Below are positions 61,560 to 64,000 of a stretch of DNA of 64,000 bases, one piece after another; position 1 is the stretch's first letter; every line of letters starts with the position of its first letter. A program made the position numbers and the translations under genes. Below the pieces are notes generated by a model, which saw nothing but the letters and a program-made list of their open reading frames with translations, was not told the origin of the DNA and made no database searches. This stretch comes from Pedobacter sp. B4-66 (GTDB lineage: Bacteria > Bacteroidota > Bacteroidia > Sphingobacteriales > Sphingobacteriaceae): assembly GCF_018492665.1 (NCBI RefSeq), contig NZ_JAFVME010000006.1:1-64000 (forward strand), written 5' to 3'.

Positions 61560-63712
61560 ACTTTTATTCCATCCGGACTATTATCAAAACCAAGATAAAG
61601 TGTTTTTGAGCTTTCATCCCAGGATGAATTTACATTAGCTAATTCTTCTCCTGTATTGCTCGTAACACTACTCTTTAAAGGTTTAGCAGGCAACAAAATA
61701 CGCATGCTGTTTTCTGTTTTAGCTGGGCTTTTACATACAAAAGAATAGGTTCTACCATTTCTTGTTTCATCATATACTCTTGATGCTGAAGCTAAAACCA
61801 TCGGTTTGGATTTATCCTTTATGCGTTTTACATTATACAATAATGCCTGCTCTCCCGGATTAATAACTTTCTCAGAAAGTACCGGAAGTTTTGGATCGAA
61901 CAGATCAATTACAGGCCCTCTAATTTTATATGGTTCTTTACTTACCGATTCATCCATTACAGAAACTATATCATATGCTCCTCTTTGTAAATAAAGATTG
62001 TTTTTAAATGATAGCGCGCCTGCTTTTGCGTCATGTTCATAAGCATGTTTAACCAACTCCAGATAGCTATTTGCTGAGTTTGCATTTAGCACAAATTCTT
62101 TAGGGTTTTGTTTAATTAAATAAACAGCTCCCTTACCTACCGACAGTTTTTTACCCTCTTGAGGCTGTATATTCATTAGGCTAAATAAATGATCTGAAGG
62201 AACTTTAAACTGATTACCTTTAGTATTCCACCACTCCATTACCGACTGATAAGGATCATCATCGCGTCCGCAATAAACCAGAACACCACCATTTTTGACC
62301 CATTCCCCAATGTATTTATGTACATCTGCAGAAACAGGTTTCATGTTAGCATAGCTCACCACCAACACCTTTATATCTTTAAGGGTTCCTTTAAACGACA
62401 GGTTTTCCATATGGACAGTTTGTACTGGAACGCCATTTTTTAACAAAGGCAATGTTTGACCGTAGAAATTAGAAAACTGCGGATCATCGTATCCTTTATG
62501 GTCTGGAAAGCGCTGAAACATTAGGCTATTACTCATCAACACACCAACACCATTTTTACCGGTAACCTGATTATCTGATAACGGCATATCATTTAAAGCA
62601 TTAACCATCACCTGCATCTGAGTGGAATAATACTTAGGAATTAGCACAGCTTCGGTACTGTTGGCCAGTTTATAAGGTCTGGTGTAAATACGTTCTGGCC
62701 ATGGCATTACTTCGTAATTATTTACCATCGGATACAATAATTTGGCTGTAAACGTAGCCTGATAGTTAAGCTTATAATCGCTCCAATCACGTGGCCAATC
62801 CTCAATAGGATCAGTTAAAAAGAACATTTTACGGCCTGTAGGCGCAGTCATAGATACCATTGAGCCATATTCTAGAAAGGCATTTTCGAATACGCGTTCC
62901 TTTTTTTGCCCATCAAAATATGTAGGCTCCCGGGAGGTTCCTGTCCAAACCTGAGCGATGTACCCATCAATTCCGGGTAATGATGCTAAACTTGCTTCAG
63001 GACTTACTATTTGCCACGACGAATAATTAACTAATGAGTGGGTAGCTATGTAAACTTTTATAGACAGCCCTTTAGTTTTTCCATATGATTTGGCGTATGA
63101 AGACACGTCTTTAATGGCCTCATAATACAAATGATATTTGAGCTTGCTTGACAAATAGGTATTCTCGGCCGATTCATGTTGAGGTCGCCAATCAAAACCA
63201 TAATATTTTTTCCACTCTTGTTTAAATACTTCGCTATAACCTGCTCTTGCCCAAAACTCTGGCTCTTCCAGGTAAATTGAGGTTATACCGGCATCAATTA
63301 CCTTTTTAATGATGGCCGTTTTCATATACTCCAGAAACGACTGAACGGGTACGATATAAGGAACACCTCCCCCATGCCAAATCACGTTTCCGTTTCTTTC
63401 CATCTGCCCAATATCCTGATGGTTTTTACCATCCCATTTACCTAAAAAATAGTCCTGATATTCGCCCCATGCTATTCCTGTCATAAAATGGGTTTGATAA
63501 CCATGGTTCCTCCAAGAATCAACACGTTGTTGAAATGTCATGCCTGGTCTATCGTTTGCACCATAAACTATCGCTATATCAGATCGTACGTCTATTTCGG
63601 GCTTCCAGGCGCTTCCAGTTTGGAAAGCCGTTTTTTCTTTAGTTTTTAATTGAGCACTTACAGGTATAGTAATTGCGAAAGAAAATAACGCAAAAAGGGC
63701 TAGTCTTTTCAT
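61544..63712 (-). CDS. Secreted TIM-barrel-like putative glycoside hydrolase
   Basis: A 722-aa exported protein (signal ends near PVSAQ, residue 21). The front half resembles a glycosidase TIM barrel: ITSIYLEEPEFWARAGYSE has clustered Glu residues at the end of a strand, typical of a catalytic acid; GIDGYIAQVWTG and MVSMTAPTGRKMFFLTD follow. Residues about 450-500 look like a GATase/ThuA-like domain (DIKVLVVSYANMKPVSADVHKYIGEWVKNGGVLVYCG), as in GH42 enzymes with a trimerisation domain. The C-terminus is beta-rich. I cannot assign a CAZy family with certainty. Confidence 0.65.
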   Translation of the reverse strand: MKRLALFALFSFAITIPVSAQLKTKEKTAFQTGSAWKPEIDVRSDIAIVYGANDRPGMTFQQRVDSWRNHGYQTHFMTGIAWGEYQDYFLGKWDGKNHQDIGQMERNGNVIWHGGGVPYIVPVQSFLEYMKTAIIKKVIDAGITSIYLEEPEFWARAGYSEVFKQEWKKYYGFDWRPQHESAENTYLSSKLKYHLYYEAIKDVSSYAKSYGKTKGLSIKVYIATHSLVNYSSWQIVSPEASLASLPGIDGYIAQVWTGTSREPTYFDGQKKERVFENAFLEYGSMVSMTAPTGRKMFFLTDPIEDWPRDWSDYKLNYQATFTAKLLYPMVNNYEVMPWPERIYTRPYKLANSTEAVLIPKYYSTQMQVMVNALNDMPLSDNQVTGKNGVGVLMSNSLMFQRFPDHKGYDDPQFSNFYGQTLPLLKNGVPVQTVHMENLSFKGTLKDIKVLVVSYANMKPVSADVHKYIGEWVKNGGVLVYCGRDDDPYQSVMEWWNTKGNQFKVPSDHLFSLMNIQPQEGKKLSVGKGAVYLIKQNPKEFVLNANSANSYLELVKHAYEHDAKAGALSFKNNLYLQRGAYDIVSVMDESVSKEPYKIRGPVIDLFDPKLPVLSEKVINPGEQALLYNVKRIKDKSKPMVLASASRVYDETRNGRTYSFVCKSPAKTENSMRILLPAKPLKSSVTSNTGEELANVNSSWDESSKTLYLGFDNSPDGIKVNCSW

Positions 63713-63835
63713 TAATTTGGTTCTTAGGTTTGGTTCTTGTGTGTTGTTACGGTAAATATAAATTATTCATCTGTTTATTGGTCAGGAATTATTAACTTAC
63801 TGTATATCTATTTGTTTTAACTGCTTATCGCTATT
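63713..63835. other. Divergent spacer with repeated leader motif
   Basis: Contains AACCTAAGAACCAAAT on the minus strand (63715-63730) and a second GAACCAAA copy immediately upstream (about 63731-63738), just before the 722-aa gene. No -7 consensus is obvious for the cardiolipin synthase gene on the other side. Confidence 0.4.
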
Positions 63836-64000
63836 ATGGACTGGCTACTGATTTCGGAAATCGTTTACGTTGTTCTTTTAGTCTTTGTTTGTCTACGTAT
63901 TATATACGACACCAGGAGCACAACTAAAACCCTCGCCTATTTGCTATTTGCCATATTTGTTCCATTTTTTGGGATGCTTTTCTATTTCTTTTTCGGCATT
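63836..64000 (+). CDS. Cardiolipin synthase, N-terminal part (cut by the window end)
   Basis: An open frame from ATG at 63836 to the last base (55 codons). It has two hydrophobic helices with the intervening RIIYDTRSTTKTLAYLLFAIF and the ending PFFGMLFYFFFGI, the characteristic N-terminal membrane part (PLDc_N) of bacterial cardiolipin synthases, which join two phosphatidylglycerols or PG and PE into cardiolipin. The catalytic HKD motifs lie beyond the window. Confidence 0.75.
   Translation, partial: MDWLLISEIVYVVLLVFVCLRIIYDTRSTTKTLAYLLFAIFVPFFGMLFYFFFGI

Overview
The window looks like chromosomal DNA of an aerobic member of the Bacteroidota, most likely Sphingobacteriaceae and Pedobacter-like. 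I base this on low GC, several -7 elements of the form TAnnTTTG, few Shine-Dalgarno sites, many short lipoproteins, a hybrid two-component regulator with a sugar-binding sensor, DUF1080/DUF4185/DUF4397 proteins, and SCO/cytochrome c lipoproteins. Genus is inference. I found no insertion sequence, prophage, CRISPR array, tRNA or rRNA.

Layout. 1-830: tail of an upstream gene, terminators, an AT-rich tract with an 11-bp phased array of DnaA-box-like 9-mers, and a possible transcript or decayed gene on the minus strand. 831-9000: L,D-transpeptidase, DUF4397 lipoprotein, rpiB, a lipoprotein with a C-terminal cytochrome c domain, pepD, and a redoxin. 8195-11829 (minus): MFS transporter, AraC regulator, siderophore-interacting flavoreductase and DUF3050 protein, probably an iron or siderophore-linked group. 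11921-16506: a large TPR/HExxH lipoprotein-like protein, a YtxH protein and a YbjJ-like MFS transporter. 16773-23947: a TPP riboswitch controlling an apparently complete thiamine operon thiS-thiC-tenI-like-thiD-thiE-thiG-thiH-thiF/rhodanese. 24054-25299: a small basic protein and CvfB-like S1 protein.

25357-38622 (minus): a kinase-like domain fused to an outer-membrane barrel, paired with a GAF protein; then an SdiA-regulated-type lipoprotein, polyphosphate kinase 1 and an HD-PycTM membrane protein that appear to form one operon; then a DUF4185 protein and an SNF2 helicase. 38737-45609: esterase, beta-hydroxyacid dehydrogenase, DUF1080 and Tat-exported Gfo/Idh proteins, two tandem AraC-type regulators and a lipoprotein. 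45699-50744: two SCO modules (one with a small helical lipoprotein, one with cytochrome c), a small Cys-rich protein, a hotdog thioesterase with fabH, and a decayed metE 3' fragment carrying an in-frame TGA and a frameshift.

50818-57883: a fructan/fructose locus (GH32, fructokinase, sugar porter) divergent from a hybrid sensor resembling the fructose-sensing regulators of Bacteroides. 57888-64000: a lipoprotein alpha/beta hydrolase, small hypothetical proteins, a thioredoxin-like protein without CxxC, a secreted TIM-barrel-like putative glycosidase, and the start of a cardiolipin synthase.

The least conventional parts are the HD-PycTM/ppk1 operon, the kinase-barrel fusion with its GAF partner, and the phased array near 606-692. 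All family calls come from reading motifs; no database was searched.
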